In this document: in pieces, positions 24,381 through 32,494 of the stretch
Layout: each line of letters starts with the position of its first letter
Numbering within the stretch: the first letter of the stretch is position 1
Origin: GCA-002712045 sp028112705
Lineage (GTDB): Bacteria > Pseudomonadota > Alphaproteobacteria > Rhodobacterales > Rhodobacteraceae
DNA: 42,329 nucleotides
Direction: 5' to 3'
Assembly (NCBI GenBank): GCA_028112705.1
Contig: JAOGYN010000016.1
Location: forward strand, 1-42,329
The notes under the pieces: model-generated
Seen by the model: the letters and a program-made list of their open reading frames with translations, nothing else
What the model was told of the DNA's origin: nothing
Databases searched by the model: none
Program-made: the position numbers and the translations under genes

Positions 24381-24833
24381 ATGAGTAAGAATGGTCTTCC
24401 ATTATCTATTCTTTTTTGTTGTGACCATAATGCTATTAGGTCACCTATTGCTGAAGGTTTAATGAAGAAAAAATTTGGCACTTCAATTTATGTCCAGTCA
24501 GTTGGCGTGGAGTCTGAACGAGAAATTGATGGTTTTGCTATAACTGTATGCAAAGAAATTGATGTTGAATTAAGTCGCCATCAAGTGCGTAATTTTGATG
24601 AAATGGAAGCGCTTGGTGATCATATGGTAGAGTTTGACATAGTTGTGGCTCTTTCCCGCGCGTCACATATTAAAGTAATGAAATTAGTTAATATTAAAAA
24701 CTCTAAGATCGAACATTGGCCAATAATCGATCCAATATTTAATAGTGAACGAAGAGAAGAAAAGTTAATTGTCTACAGAGCAATTAGGGATCAACTTGAC
24801 ACACTAATATTTGATCGATTTAACGAAAAATAA
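24381..24833 (+). CDS. Low-molecular-weight protein-tyrosine-phosphatase family protein
   Basis: 150 residues with the LMW-PTP/arsenate reductase fold. The P-loop is CDHNAIRSPIAEG (Cys-x5-Arg-Ser) and the general acid is Asp in IIDPIFN. The P-loop differs from the classic CxGNxCRSP in lacking the second Cys and Gly, which is usual for the alphaproteobacterial copies next to infA as far as I recall. It may act on phosphotyrosine proteins or another phospho-substrate; true arsenate reduction looks unlikely without the second Cys. Confidence 0.85.
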   Translation: MSKNGLPLSILFCCDHNAIRSPIAEGLMKKKFGTSIYVQSVGVESEREIDGFAITVCKEIDVELSRHQVRNFDEMEALGDHMVEFDIVVALSRASHIKVMKLVNIKNSKIEHWPIIDPIFNSERREEKLIVYRAIRDQLDTLIFDRFNEK

Positions 24834-25040
24834 TCTTTTGATTTTTTACTTTTATAGTTTGATTTGAAGGGTGTTGAGAAGAGTGAACAGCTAAAACTGA
24901 CAAATGAGTGTTAAAAATAACAAATATTGTCAACTAAAGTGATGAAATTACAATTTTTGGGGAAATGTGCTTGATTTTTTTATAAATTTTCAACATGGAC
25001 ACAGTCAGCAATTAGAAAAGTTTCAAAATCCGGAGTAAAT

Positions 25041-25259
25041 ATGGCCAAAGAAGAATTACTAGAATTTCCAGGGGAAATAAAAGAACTCTTACCTAACGCA
25101 ACTTTCAGAGTTGAACTGGAAAATGGCCACGAGATTATTGCTCACACTGCTGGAAAAATGCGAAAAAACCGAATTAGAGTATTGGCTGGAGATAAGGTCT
25201 TAGTTGAAATGACACCTTATGATCTTACAAAAGGCCGCATTAATTATAGATTTAAATAA
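25041..25259 (+). CDS. infA: Translation initiation factor IF-1
   Basis: 72 residues, a complete OB-fold protein that binds the ribosomal A site during initiation. Hallmarks are KEELLEFPGEIKELLPNATF, ENGHEIIAHTAGKMRKNRIR and the C-terminal PYDLTKGRINYRFK. CGGAG lies eight bases before the ATG. A 207-base upstream gap probably contains its own promoter. Confidence 0.97.
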   Translation: MAKEELLEFPGEIKELLPNATFRVELENGHEIIAHTAGKMRKNRIRVLAGDKVLVEMTPYDLTKGRINYRFK

Positions 25260-25262
25260 TAA

Positions 25263-25826
25263 ATGAAACTAATACTTGGATCAGCTAGTCCTCGTAGGTT
25301 AGAGATTTTACAACAAGCTCACATTGTTCCAGATAAAATCACTCCAGCTAATATTGATGAGACACCAAAAGCGCGAGAGTTACCTCTTCATTATTGTGAA
25401 AGAATTGCTTTGGAAAAAGCAAATGTAATAAGTATCAATGAAAATGAAATCGTTTTAACTGCTGATACAACTGTTGCGATTGGGAGAAGAATTATGGGCA
25501 AGCCTCATAATTCAGAAGAAGCGATAAAATTTTTAAAATTACTGTCTGGTCGACGTCATAAAGTGATTACCGCCATCGTTGTTAGAAATTTCCAAGATAT
25601 AAGAAAAAGATCTGTCACTACTGATGTCAAATTCAAGAATTTATCTACGTCTGATATTGACTGTTATATTGCATCAAAAGAATGGGAAGGAAAAGCAGGT
25701 GGGTACGCTATCCAGGGATTAGGTGCAGAGTTCATCCCTTGGATTTCTGGTTCATATTCTGGAGTAGTTGGCTTGCCAATTGCACAAACAATGATGTTAC
25801 TTAGGTCTTTGGGCTGGAAGCCATGA
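25263..25826 (+). CDS. maf: Maf-like nucleoside triphosphate pyrophosphatase
   Basis: 187 residues. Maf proteins hydrolyse non-canonical or modified nucleoside triphosphates to monophosphates and influence septum formation. LILGSASPRRLEIL at the N-terminus is the nucleotide-binding signature, TADTTVA and GKPHNSEEA are the catalytic and Mg regions, and EWEGKAGGYAIQGLGAEF is the conserved C-terminal block. It starts three bases after infA and overlaps rng by four bases. Confidence 0.95.
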   Translation: MKLILGSASPRRLEILQQAHIVPDKITPANIDETPKARELPLHYCERIALEKANVISINENEIVLTADTTVAIGRRIMGKPHNSEEAIKFLKLLSGRRHKVITAIVVRNFQDIRKRSVTTDVKFKNLSTSDIDCYIASKEWEGKAGGYAIQGLGAEFIPWISGSYSGVVGLPIAQTMMLLRSLGWKP

Positions 25827-26845
25827 AAGGGACAATTGTTGCAATTTCGGAATTGAATGGACGGGTAGCTAGTGCGCTTGTGCAGGACGGCCAATTAATT
25901 GATTTTGTAATTGCCCCAATGAGTGAAGATGAGCCTATTCCGGGCGCTATTTATAGAGGTGTTGTTGGGCGAGCATTAAAAGGATTAAATGGTGTTTTTG
26001 TCGATCTTGATGGCAAAAAAAAGGGATATTTGAAGTTATCTAAAGGTTTAACTCCAGGCAGCACAATCTTAGTTCAGGTAACCACTGCTTCAGAAGATGG
26101 CAAGGCCCCTTCGGTAACTCAACGAATTATTTTTAAAAGTAAATTTGCCCATGTTACACCGTTTTCGCCTGGAGTAAATATATCACGAAAAATCAAGGAT
26201 GAAGAAGTTCGTGGAAACCTCAGAATTATTTCTGAGGAAGTTATTGGTGATAATCCTGATTTCGGTTTAATTTTAAGATCTTCATGCGTTGATACTGATG
26301 AGCGTGAAATTACTTCTGATGTGGAAAACACATGGCAACTTGCGCATTTGGTCATGCAAGATCTAGTTGGTAAGCCTGAACTTTTATTAGATGGTATTGA
26401 TCCTAGTGATTATGCTTGGAGGGAATGGCCTGGGCTCAAGCCATCGAATATTATGAATGGTGAGCATGCCTTTGATAATGCAGGTATTTATGAGCAGGTG
26501 GAGGCATTAAGTCAGCCGTATATTAAGCTTGGTGAGGGTGCGTCCATGTATATTGAGGCAACCAAAGCAATGGTGACTGTTGATGTTAATTCAATTGGTG
26601 GCGTTTCATCTGCGGTTAATATTAATATGAAAGCAGCTCAGTTGTTACCAAAAGAATTACGATTACGTGGATTGGGGGGGCAGATTGTGATTGATTTTGT
26701 TCCAATGCCAAAGAATAATCGGAAAAAGATTGATTTAGTTCTGGCAAAAGCATTTAAAAATGATCCTATAGAGTCTTCGTTAGTAGGCTGGACACAAATG
26801 GGTCATTTTGAATTACAGAGAAAACGAGAGCGTATACAGTTTTAG
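25823..26845 (+). CDS. rng: Ribonuclease E/G family protein
   Basis: 340 residues, shorter than E. coli RNase G (489) but typical of the copy in this alphaproteobacterial cluster. An N-terminal S1-like RNA-binding segment (IYRGVVGRALKGLNGVFVDL) precedes the catalytic DNase I-like region with the Asp of MVTVDVNS near residue 253 and the Asp of IVIDFVP near 289, the pair that holds Mg. The Zn-link CPxC and C-terminal scaffold of RNase E are absent. It probably processes rRNA and mRNA 5' monophosphate ends. The start overlaps maf (ATGA). Confidence 0.9.
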   Translation: MKGTIVAISELNGRVASALVQDGQLIDFVIAPMSEDEPIPGAIYRGVVGRALKGLNGVFVDLDGKKKGYLKLSKGLTPGSTILVQVTTASEDGKAPSVTQRIIFKSKFAHVTPFSPGVNISRKIKDEEVRGNLRIISEEVIGDNPDFGLILRSSCVDTDEREITSDVENTWQLAHLVMQDLVGKPELLLDGIDPSDYAWREWPGLKPSNIMNGEHAFDNAGIYEQVEALSQPYIKLGEGASMYIEATKAMVTVDVNSIGGVSSAVNINMKAAQLLPKELRLRGLGGQIVIDFVPMPKNNRKKIDLVLAKAFKNDPIESSLVGWTQMGHFELQRKRERIQF

Positions 26846-26855
26846 GAGGTGTAAA

Positions 26856-27038
26856 ATGAATTGTCCTATATGTGCAGGAATTACTTCTGAGAAATACAAA
26901 CCATTTTGCTCAAAACGTTGTGCAGAAGAAGACCTGGGTAAATGGCTTACTGGGAGTTACAGAATACCTATAAATGAACTTGAAGAAAACGAGGAAATTG
27001 AAAAAGATAACCAGGACGATAAAACATTTATTAATTAG
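26856..27038 (+). CDS. yacG: DNA gyrase inhibitor YacG, zinc protein
   Basis: 60 residues from the ATG at 26856, which has AGGAGGTG seven bases upstream. The four Cys of the zinc finger are CPIC and CSKRC, followed by the acidic tail ELEENEEIEKDNQDD. YacG binds GyrB and blocks DNA binding in E. coli. It ends the cluster just before tRNA-Phe. Confidence 0.93.
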   Translation: MNCPICAGITSEKYKPFCSKRCAEEDLGKWLTGSYRIPINELEENEEIEKDNQDDKTFIN

Positions 27039-27121
27039 TAGTAAAACTATGAATTGAGGTCTGGACAGATTGCCTAACCTGCCATAGAACATCGCGACCT
27101 AAAGTTTTTATTATTACCCAA

Positions 27122-27196
27122 GCCCGGGTAGCTCAGGGGTAGAGCAGTGGACTGAAAATCCTCGTGTCGGTGGTTCAAATCCGCCCCCGGGCACCA
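27122..27196 (+). tRNA. tRNA-Phe (anticodon GAA)
   Basis: A complete cloverleaf: acceptor GCCCGGG pairs with CCCGGGC, D-arm AGCTCAGGGGTAGAGC, anticodon loop CTGAAAA (GAA), T-arm GGTGG/CCGCC around TTCAAAT, and an encoded CCA at 27194-27196. tRNA-Phe after yacG is conserved in Alphaproteobacteria. The 255 bases downstream contain no recognisable gene. Confidence 0.96.
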
Positions 27197-27451
27197 TTTT
27201 ACAAGTGCGGTTAATCGTTCGTTCAACATTGTGCAAGTGTAACGTCAGCTTGTGATCTAATACCTCTAGCGATTTTAGTTTAAGAAAGACATATGATTTC
27301 TAGACTTTATTAACATCCGCTATGGCCCAATATAGTGTTCCTTGTCTTTTCTGAAAAAATTTGAAAGTTAGGAATATGTAAAGCATTGCTTTCCAGACAA
27401 AATGAAGTTAAAAATTGCGATTGAATTCAATTATAATTATCAGGAAAGATT

Positions 27452-28090
27452 ATGAGTAAGAAGATGGAAAATTATTGGAACAGGTATTATTCTGACAAGA
27501 AAAATCTGTCTTTACCCTCACAGTTTGCAACTTTTATTCTTAATGAATTCTTTCAAAAAAATCGGTTTGTTGATATCGGATGTGGGGATGGACGAGACAG
27601 TCTGTTTTTTGCAACTTATGGGAAAAAAGTATTAGGTCTAGATGGTTCATCTTCTGCAATAAATTTCTGCCAAAATAAAGCTCTAGAAAAATCTTTATCA
27701 GAGGCTTCGTTTCAGCAGTTACAAATAAATGATAGTAACGAATGTGATACTTTTGTCGCAAAAAACCATAAAAATTGGTCTGGTTCATTGCTATATGCGA
27801 GATTTTTCTTGCACGCTATTGATGAAGTTGCAGAACAAAACTTTCTGCAACTTTCCTCTGACTTAGTTGGAGATAATGGCCATATTTGTTTGGAGTTTCG
27901 AACTCCACGTGATCGTTTTCAGAATAAAGAAACTGAGGCACATTATCGTCGTTATGTTGAGCCTTTAGATTTTTTGTTGCAAGCGCGAGCCTATGGATTG
28001 GATTGTGTGTATTTTGTTGAAGGATTTGGCTTTGCAAAGTACAAATCTGATGATGCATATGTTGCAAGATTGATCTTGGAAAAAGTATGA
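27452..28090 (+). CDS. Class I SAM-dependent methyltransferase
   Basis: 212 residues. Motif I is FVDIGCGDGRDSLFF near 37-51, then VLGLDGSSSAI; the LEFRTPRDRF segment near 148 follows the usual post-motif III strand. The substrate is not evident. It overlaps the LicD-like gene by four bases, so the two act together, probably in surface glycan or phospholipid decoration. AGGAAAG lies just before the ATG. Both genes are AT-rich and sit directly beyond the tRNA-Phe gene, a common place for inserted DNA. Confidence 0.85.
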   Translation: MSKKMENYWNRYYSDKKNLSLPSQFATFILNEFFQKNRFVDIGCGDGRDSLFFATYGKKVLGLDGSSSAINFCQNKALEKSLSEASFQQLQINDSNECDTFVAKNHKNWSGSLLYARFFLHAIDEVAEQNFLQLSSDLVGDNGHICLEFRTPRDRFQNKETEAHYRRYVEPLDFLLQARAYGLDCVYFVEGFGFAKYKSDDAYVARLILEKV

Positions 28091-28677
28091 TTGACCCTGT
28101 TCCAATTAAATTGAATCTGAATAATTTGCGAGATGTGTTCTCAAGAATTTCTCATCTAGAGGCTTTTATCTTTTTTGGAACCCTATTGGGTTACCAACGC
28201 GAAGGTAATATTATACCTTTTGATGATGATGTTGATATCTATGTTAATGTTAATGAATACGACCAGTTACTTACGGCGCTTGAGGGAAGTGGTTTTAAAA
28301 TAGAAGTTAAACCACGTAAAAGATGGTATCAGCGTTTAAGGAAGCCATTATTTGTCCAGGCAACTCGATTTCAGGATGGCATTAAAACTTTTGTTGATTT
28401 CTACCTATACAATGATAGTTCATGTGATTATTTGGTAGATAAATGGAATTTCTTAGGCAACTGGAAGGACGTTAAATCGGCAATACATGTTCCAAAAAAT
28501 CTTGTCTTTCCATTGATAACTGTTTCAATGCAGGGAATTAATATTCGAATTCCAGCAAAATCTGAAGCAATGTGTACTTTTCTTTACGGTCCTTGCTGGA
28601 AAATACCAGTCCGCAAAGGTGAAGATTATTTCATGGAAATAATAAATCACACCCCAGTATTTAGAAAAAAGCAGTAA
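28087..28677 (+). CDS. LicD-family (fukutin-like) phosphotransferase
   Basis: 196 residues. FFGTLLGYQREGNIIPFDDDVDIY near 33-56 is the LicD/nucleotidyltransferase-fold signature, with the Asp cluster as metal ligands; YGPCWKIP near the C-terminus is also typical. LicD enzymes attach phosphocholine or similar groups to surface glycans. The protein is shorter than H. influenzae LicD (about 265) but has the core. It is coupled by a four-base overlap to the methyltransferase. Substrate unknown. Confidence 0.82.
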   Translation: MIDPVPIKLNLNNLRDVFSRISHLEAFIFFGTLLGYQREGNIIPFDDDVDIYVNVNEYDQLLTALEGSGFKIEVKPRKRWYQRLRKPLFVQATRFQDGIKTFVDFYLYNDSSCDYLVDKWNFLGNWKDVKSAIHVPKNLVFPLITVSMQGINIRIPAKSEAMCTFLYGPCWKIPVRKGEDYFMEIINHTPVFRKKQ

Positions 28678-28860
28678 TCTTAGGTGAAAGTGTTACTTGA
28701 GTACTGTGGGGAGTTATTGTCAGTTTGAGTTGCATGGAGGTATCAGAAAATTATTATTCTTATAATAGTGTGTATTTTTTATGCAAAAATCTTTTTTGTT
28801 GAGGCTTCAAATTGACATCTCAGTACAATTACCAAAATTATTTTTATTGTTGGAGATATA

Positions 28861-30903
28861 ATGGTTCATAAGGCTCTACTGAAAGATGTTTTTGGCTTTG
28901 ATTCATTTCGTCCTGGGCAAGAAGAAATCATTCAAGCTGTAATAGATGGACAAAATGTTTTAGCCATTATGCCCACAGGAGGAGGCAAATCTTTATGTTT
29001 TCAGTTGCCAGCACTTTTAGGCAAAGGAGTGACTGTTGTTGTTTCACCGTTAATTGCCTTAATGCGGGATCAAGTGCGTGCTTTACAAGAGCTCGGTGTT
29101 AAGGCAGGTGCACTCACTTCGGGTAACACACCTGAAGAAATAGACGCTGTTTGGGAAAATCTAGAGCAGGGTAATTTAAAATTACTTTATATTGCACCTG
29201 AACGATTAGCTGCTGGTTCAGCAATAGGTATGCTACGCAGAATTGGTGTAAGCATGATTGCAGTAGATGAGGCACATTGTGTTTCACAATGGGGTCATGA
29301 TTTTAGGCCAGATTATCTGCGCATTGGCGAATTACGTAAGGCATTAGGTGTTCCAATAGCTGCTTTCACGGCAACGGCAGATGAAGAAACTCAAGCAGAG
29401 ATAATAAATAAGCTATTTGAGGGAGTCCCACATGCGAATTTTTTGCATGGGTTTGACCGTCCAAATTTACATTTAACTTTTGTGGCCAAAGACCAACCTC
29501 GTAAGCAGATTTTAAATTTTGCAGAAGCAAGGCAAGGTCAATCTGGTATTGTCTATTGTGGGACCCGCGCTAAAACTGAAACCCTGGCACAAGCTCTACG
29601 TGGGGCTGGATGCTCAGCCTGTCATTATCACGGTGGTATGGACGCTGAAGATCGTCGAATTGTTGAGGCTCGTTTCCAACGCGAAGATGGATTAATTGTT
29701 GTGGCTACGGTTGCTTTTGGGATGGGCGTGGATAAACCGGATGTTAGGTGGGTTGCACATGCAGATTTGCCAAAATCCATTGAGTCTTATTACCAAGAAA
29801 TAGGACGTGGTGGGCGTGATGGTGCTCCTGCGGAAACATTCACTCTTTTTGGTGCAGATGATATACGCCTTCGTCGTTCACAAATTGATGAGGGAATGGC
29901 ACCTGTTGATCGTAAATTGGCGGATCATTCGCGGCTTAATGCATTACTTGGATTAGCAGAAGCTCAGACTTGTCGAAGAGTCACCTTGCTTAAGTATTTT
30001 GGTGAGGCTTGTGTTAGCTGCAACAATTGTGATTTATGCGATAAACCACCTGAATTATTTGATGGCACTCAATTAGTGCGCATGGCTCTTTCGGCCATTC
30101 TGCGAACAGGAGAATGGTTTGGTGCTGGTCATTTGATTGATATTTTACGAGGTAAATTGACTGATAAAGTTCAACAACGTGGTCACAATGATTTGCCAAC
30201 ATTTGGTGTTGGCAAAGAGCATAGTAAAGCTCAGTGGCAAGCAATTTTTAGACAGATGATGGGTTATGATTTAATTCGTCCTGATCCAGAAAGGCATGGT
30301 GGTTTACGTTTTACTGAGAATGCACGCCCATTGTTGAAAGGTGAGGCGCAAATACAGCTCCGAATGGATAGTATAGCAGGTGCAATAGATCGCGAGCCAA
30401 GGGTTAAGTCATTAGTTTCCGATGAGAATGCTCCACTTTTATCTGCACTTAAAGCTCAAAGACGTGCCTTGGCGGAGCAGCAAAAGGTTCCAGCATATAT
30501 TGTGTTTAATGATAAAACATTGATTGAAATGGCTGAGCGGCGACCGGCTACATTAGATGACATGGCATCAGTGAGTGGAGTTGGATCTAAGAAATTGGAA
30601 AGGTATGGGCAAACCTTTTTAACAATAATTACTGGTGAAGAGATAAAACTACATCCAATACGTCGTAAAATGGCTGGTCGGCCAGAAGCTGACGTCTTTG
30701 ATCGGTTATTAGCGGCGCAAAAGGTTTTGGAAAAAGGTGAGTATGAAACAGAAAAGCCACTTTCTTGCTCTACATCAACACTGCGAAATATCGTTAAAAG
30801 ACGGCCAAACAACATGGAAGAGCTTGAACAAATTACAGGTATGAATACAGCAAGAATTAAACGATTTGGACCTAAGTTTATAGAGATTCTGCAGTCTCTG
30901 TAA
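28861..30903 (+). CDS. recQ: ATP-dependent DNA helicase RecQ
   Basis: 680 residues. RecQ unwinds DNA 3' to 5' in recombination and fork repair. Walker A is MPTGGGKS (37-44), the DEAH box is at 136-139 followed by the RecQ loop CVSQWGHDFRP, and helicase motif VI is in YYQEIGRGGRDG. The RQC zinc cysteines lie at about 371-394 (TCRR...CVSCNNCDLC). After the winged helix come two HRDC-like modules, the first near 525-590 (VYNDKTL-like segment FNDKTLIEMAERRP) and a second at the C-terminus (STLRNIVKRRPNNMEEL). E. coli RecQ has about 610 residues and one HRDC, so the second module accounts for the extra length. Confidence 0.94.
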   Translation: MVHKALLKDVFGFDSFRPGQEEIIQAVIDGQNVLAIMPTGGGKSLCFQLPALLGKGVTVVVSPLIALMRDQVRALQELGVKAGALTSGNTPEEIDAVWENLEQGNLKLLYIAPERLAAGSAIGMLRRIGVSMIAVDEAHCVSQWGHDFRPDYLRIGELRKALGVPIAAFTATADEETQAEIINKLFEGVPHANFLHGFDRPNLHLTFVAKDQPRKQILNFAEARQGQSGIVYCGTRAKTETLAQALRGAGCSACHYHGGMDAEDRRIVEARFQREDGLIVVATVAFGMGVDKPDVRWVAHADLPKSIESYYQEIGRGGRDGAPAETFTLFGADDIRLRRSQIDEGMAPVDRKLADHSRLNALLGLAEAQTCRRVTLLKYFGEACVSCNNCDLCDKPPELFDGTQLVRMALSAILRTGEWFGAGHLIDILRGKLTDKVQQRGHNDLPTFGVGKEHSKAQWQAIFRQMMGYDLIRPDPERHGGLRFTENARPLLKGEAQIQLRMDSIAGAIDREPRVKSLVSDENAPLLSALKAQRRALAEQQKVPAYIVFNDKTLIEMAERRPATLDDMASVSGVGSKKLERYGQTFLTIITGEEIKLHPIRRKMAGRPEADVFDRLLAAQKVLEKGEYETEKPLSCSTSTLRNIVKRRPNNMEELEQITGMNTARIKRFGPKFIEILQSL

Positions 30904-31044
30904 TGAAAATTGAGTTATTTTAATATAATGGTCCGACCCGTATAAGAATACACTTGACGTATCAAATATTTTGCATTGATTATGATGTTATTATAAGTGA
31001 TGTTTAGTTAATTTCTGAATATCTGTTTAAAAGAAAGTTTTTAA

Positions 31045-31770
31045 ATGTCACGATCAGTTTGCGCAATTATTGGAGCAGGAGAGGGCCTTGGCCAAGCTCT
31101 TGCTAAAAAATTTGCCAATCAAGGATATAATATAGCTTTAATTTCGCGATCATTTGAAGGAAGCTCTTTGGCATTTGAGGCAGTCAGCTCAATTGGATCT
31201 CATGTTAAACATTTTTGTGCTGATGCCCAGAATCCCATTGCTATTGAGAATGCGATAGCAAACGTAATTAGTGAAATGGGTGAAATTGAAGTTTTGATTT
31301 ATAATGTACGAGGTGAATTTACGAAATGTGAACCTTTAGACATGTCTTATGAGCAACTTTCAGAAGTATATAATACTGAAGTAATAGGCGCATTTGCTGC
31401 TGCTAAATCAGTATTACCAAAAATGATCAAAAACTCTAAAGGTAGTGTATTTTTTTCCAGTGCAACTGCTGCTTATAGAGGATCAAATACTTATCCACTT
31501 TATGCGATTGGAAAATTTGGATTACGTGCATTGTCTCAAAGTCTTTCAAAAGCTTACGCAAAGGAGGGCGTTCATATTATTCATGTTAGATTAGATTGTG
31601 ATCTTGATGTGCCTTATATGAAACAATCCTACGGTACTGAATATAACTCTGACAATCTTGCAAATCCTGATGATGTGGCTGAGAGTTATTGGTTGACACA
31701 TTTACAACCAAAATCAGCATGGAGTAATGAAATTGAATTACGACCCTATACCGAACACTGGACATATTGA
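31045..31770 (+). CDS. Short-chain dehydrogenase/reductase
   Basis: 241 residues of the SDR superfamily. The cofactor motif is GAGEGLG (10-16), a variant of TGxxxGxG; the NAG motif reads NVRG (87-90); Ser138/139, Tyr153 and Lys157 form the catalytic set in FFSSATAAYRG and YAIGKFG. Missing the small residue Thr at the start and the altered NAG place it among atypical SDRs. The substrate is unknown. The GST gene follows 43 bases downstream and may share the transcript. Confidence 0.87.
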   Translation: MSRSVCAIIGAGEGLGQALAKKFANQGYNIALISRSFEGSSLAFEAVSSIGSHVKHFCADAQNPIAIENAIANVISEMGEIEVLIYNVRGEFTKCEPLDMSYEQLSEVYNTEVIGAFAAAKSVLPKMIKNSKGSVFFSSATAAYRGSNTYPLYAIGKFGLRALSQSLSKAYAKEGVHIIHVRLDCDLDVPYMKQSYGTEYNSDNLANPDDVAESYWLTHLQPKSAWSNEIELRPYTEHWTY

Positions 31771-31813
31771 ACCACTTAAGTTTCTGAAAGAGTGCGTTTA
31801 AAGGAGAAAAATT

Positions 31814-32449
31814 ATGACTTATAAACTTTTTTATGCTGATGGCAGTGCAGCACAAGGGGTTCAAATGGTTCTTGAAGAGTTGCGTCAGCCTTATGAATTA
31901 ATTCAATCTACCAAAGACCGAAGTAAGCCCAGACCGTCAGAACAAATTAAAATTAATCCAAATGGCTGGGTGCCTGTTCTTATGTATGACAATACTGGTA
32001 TGTACGAATGCGCCGCAATCACGATATTTTTGTGTGATCGTCATCCTGAAATGAATTTAGCACCTAAAGTAGATGATCCAAACAGAGGACTATTTCTTCA
32101 AACACTTATTTATTTTTCTAACTCAGTTCAAACAGCATTTCAAACTTACTATTACCCTGATCGATTTGCCGATTCAGTTGAGGATGAAGCAGGCGCTCAA
32201 AGAAGAGGAATTATAAGGTTACGAGAAACTTGGAAAGTTATTGATGATCAAATAGGTAATAATAAATGGCTATTGGGTGACAGTTTTAGTGCTGCTGACC
32301 TTTATTTATTTATGTTAACCACGTGGCTCTCTCTTTATCCAGATCGAGGACTTCCACAAATTTCCGAATTTCCTAATGTTAAACGGATTGCAGACGCTGT
32401 GATTTCCAGGCCAAGTGCGCAACATGTTTATAAAGAATTGACAATATAA
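31814..32449 (+). CDS. Glutathione S-transferase family protein
   Basis: 211 residues. The N-terminal thioredoxin-like domain has NPNGWVPVLMYD with the cis-Pro, and YECAAITIFL replaces the classical ES-AI glutathione-binding block. The C-terminal helical domain contains the family N-capping region LLGDSFSAADLYLFML. AAGGAGA precedes the ATG. Context (SDR upstream) suggests detoxification or a small metabolic step. It converges on the dehydrogenase gene to the right, with only 45 bases between them. Confidence 0.88.
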   Translation: MTYKLFYADGSAAQGVQMVLEELRQPYELIQSTKDRSKPRPSEQIKINPNGWVPVLMYDNTGMYECAAITIFLCDRHPEMNLAPKVDDPNRGLFLQTLIYFSNSVQTAFQTYYYPDRFADSVEDEAGAQRRGIIRLRETWKVIDDQIGNNKWLLGDSFSAADLYLFMLTTWLSLYPDRGLPQISEFPNVKRIADAVISRPSAQHVYKELTI

Positions 32450-32494
32450 AAGATTGAGTTTCATCAAATAACATCTTCTATTGTCTGGACTCAT

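Noticed and set aside
24381..24833. Arsenate reductase
   Set aside because: The P-loop lacks the extra cysteines used for thiol-linked arsenate reduction, and the genomic position matches the phosphatase of the conserved alphaproteobacterial cluster.
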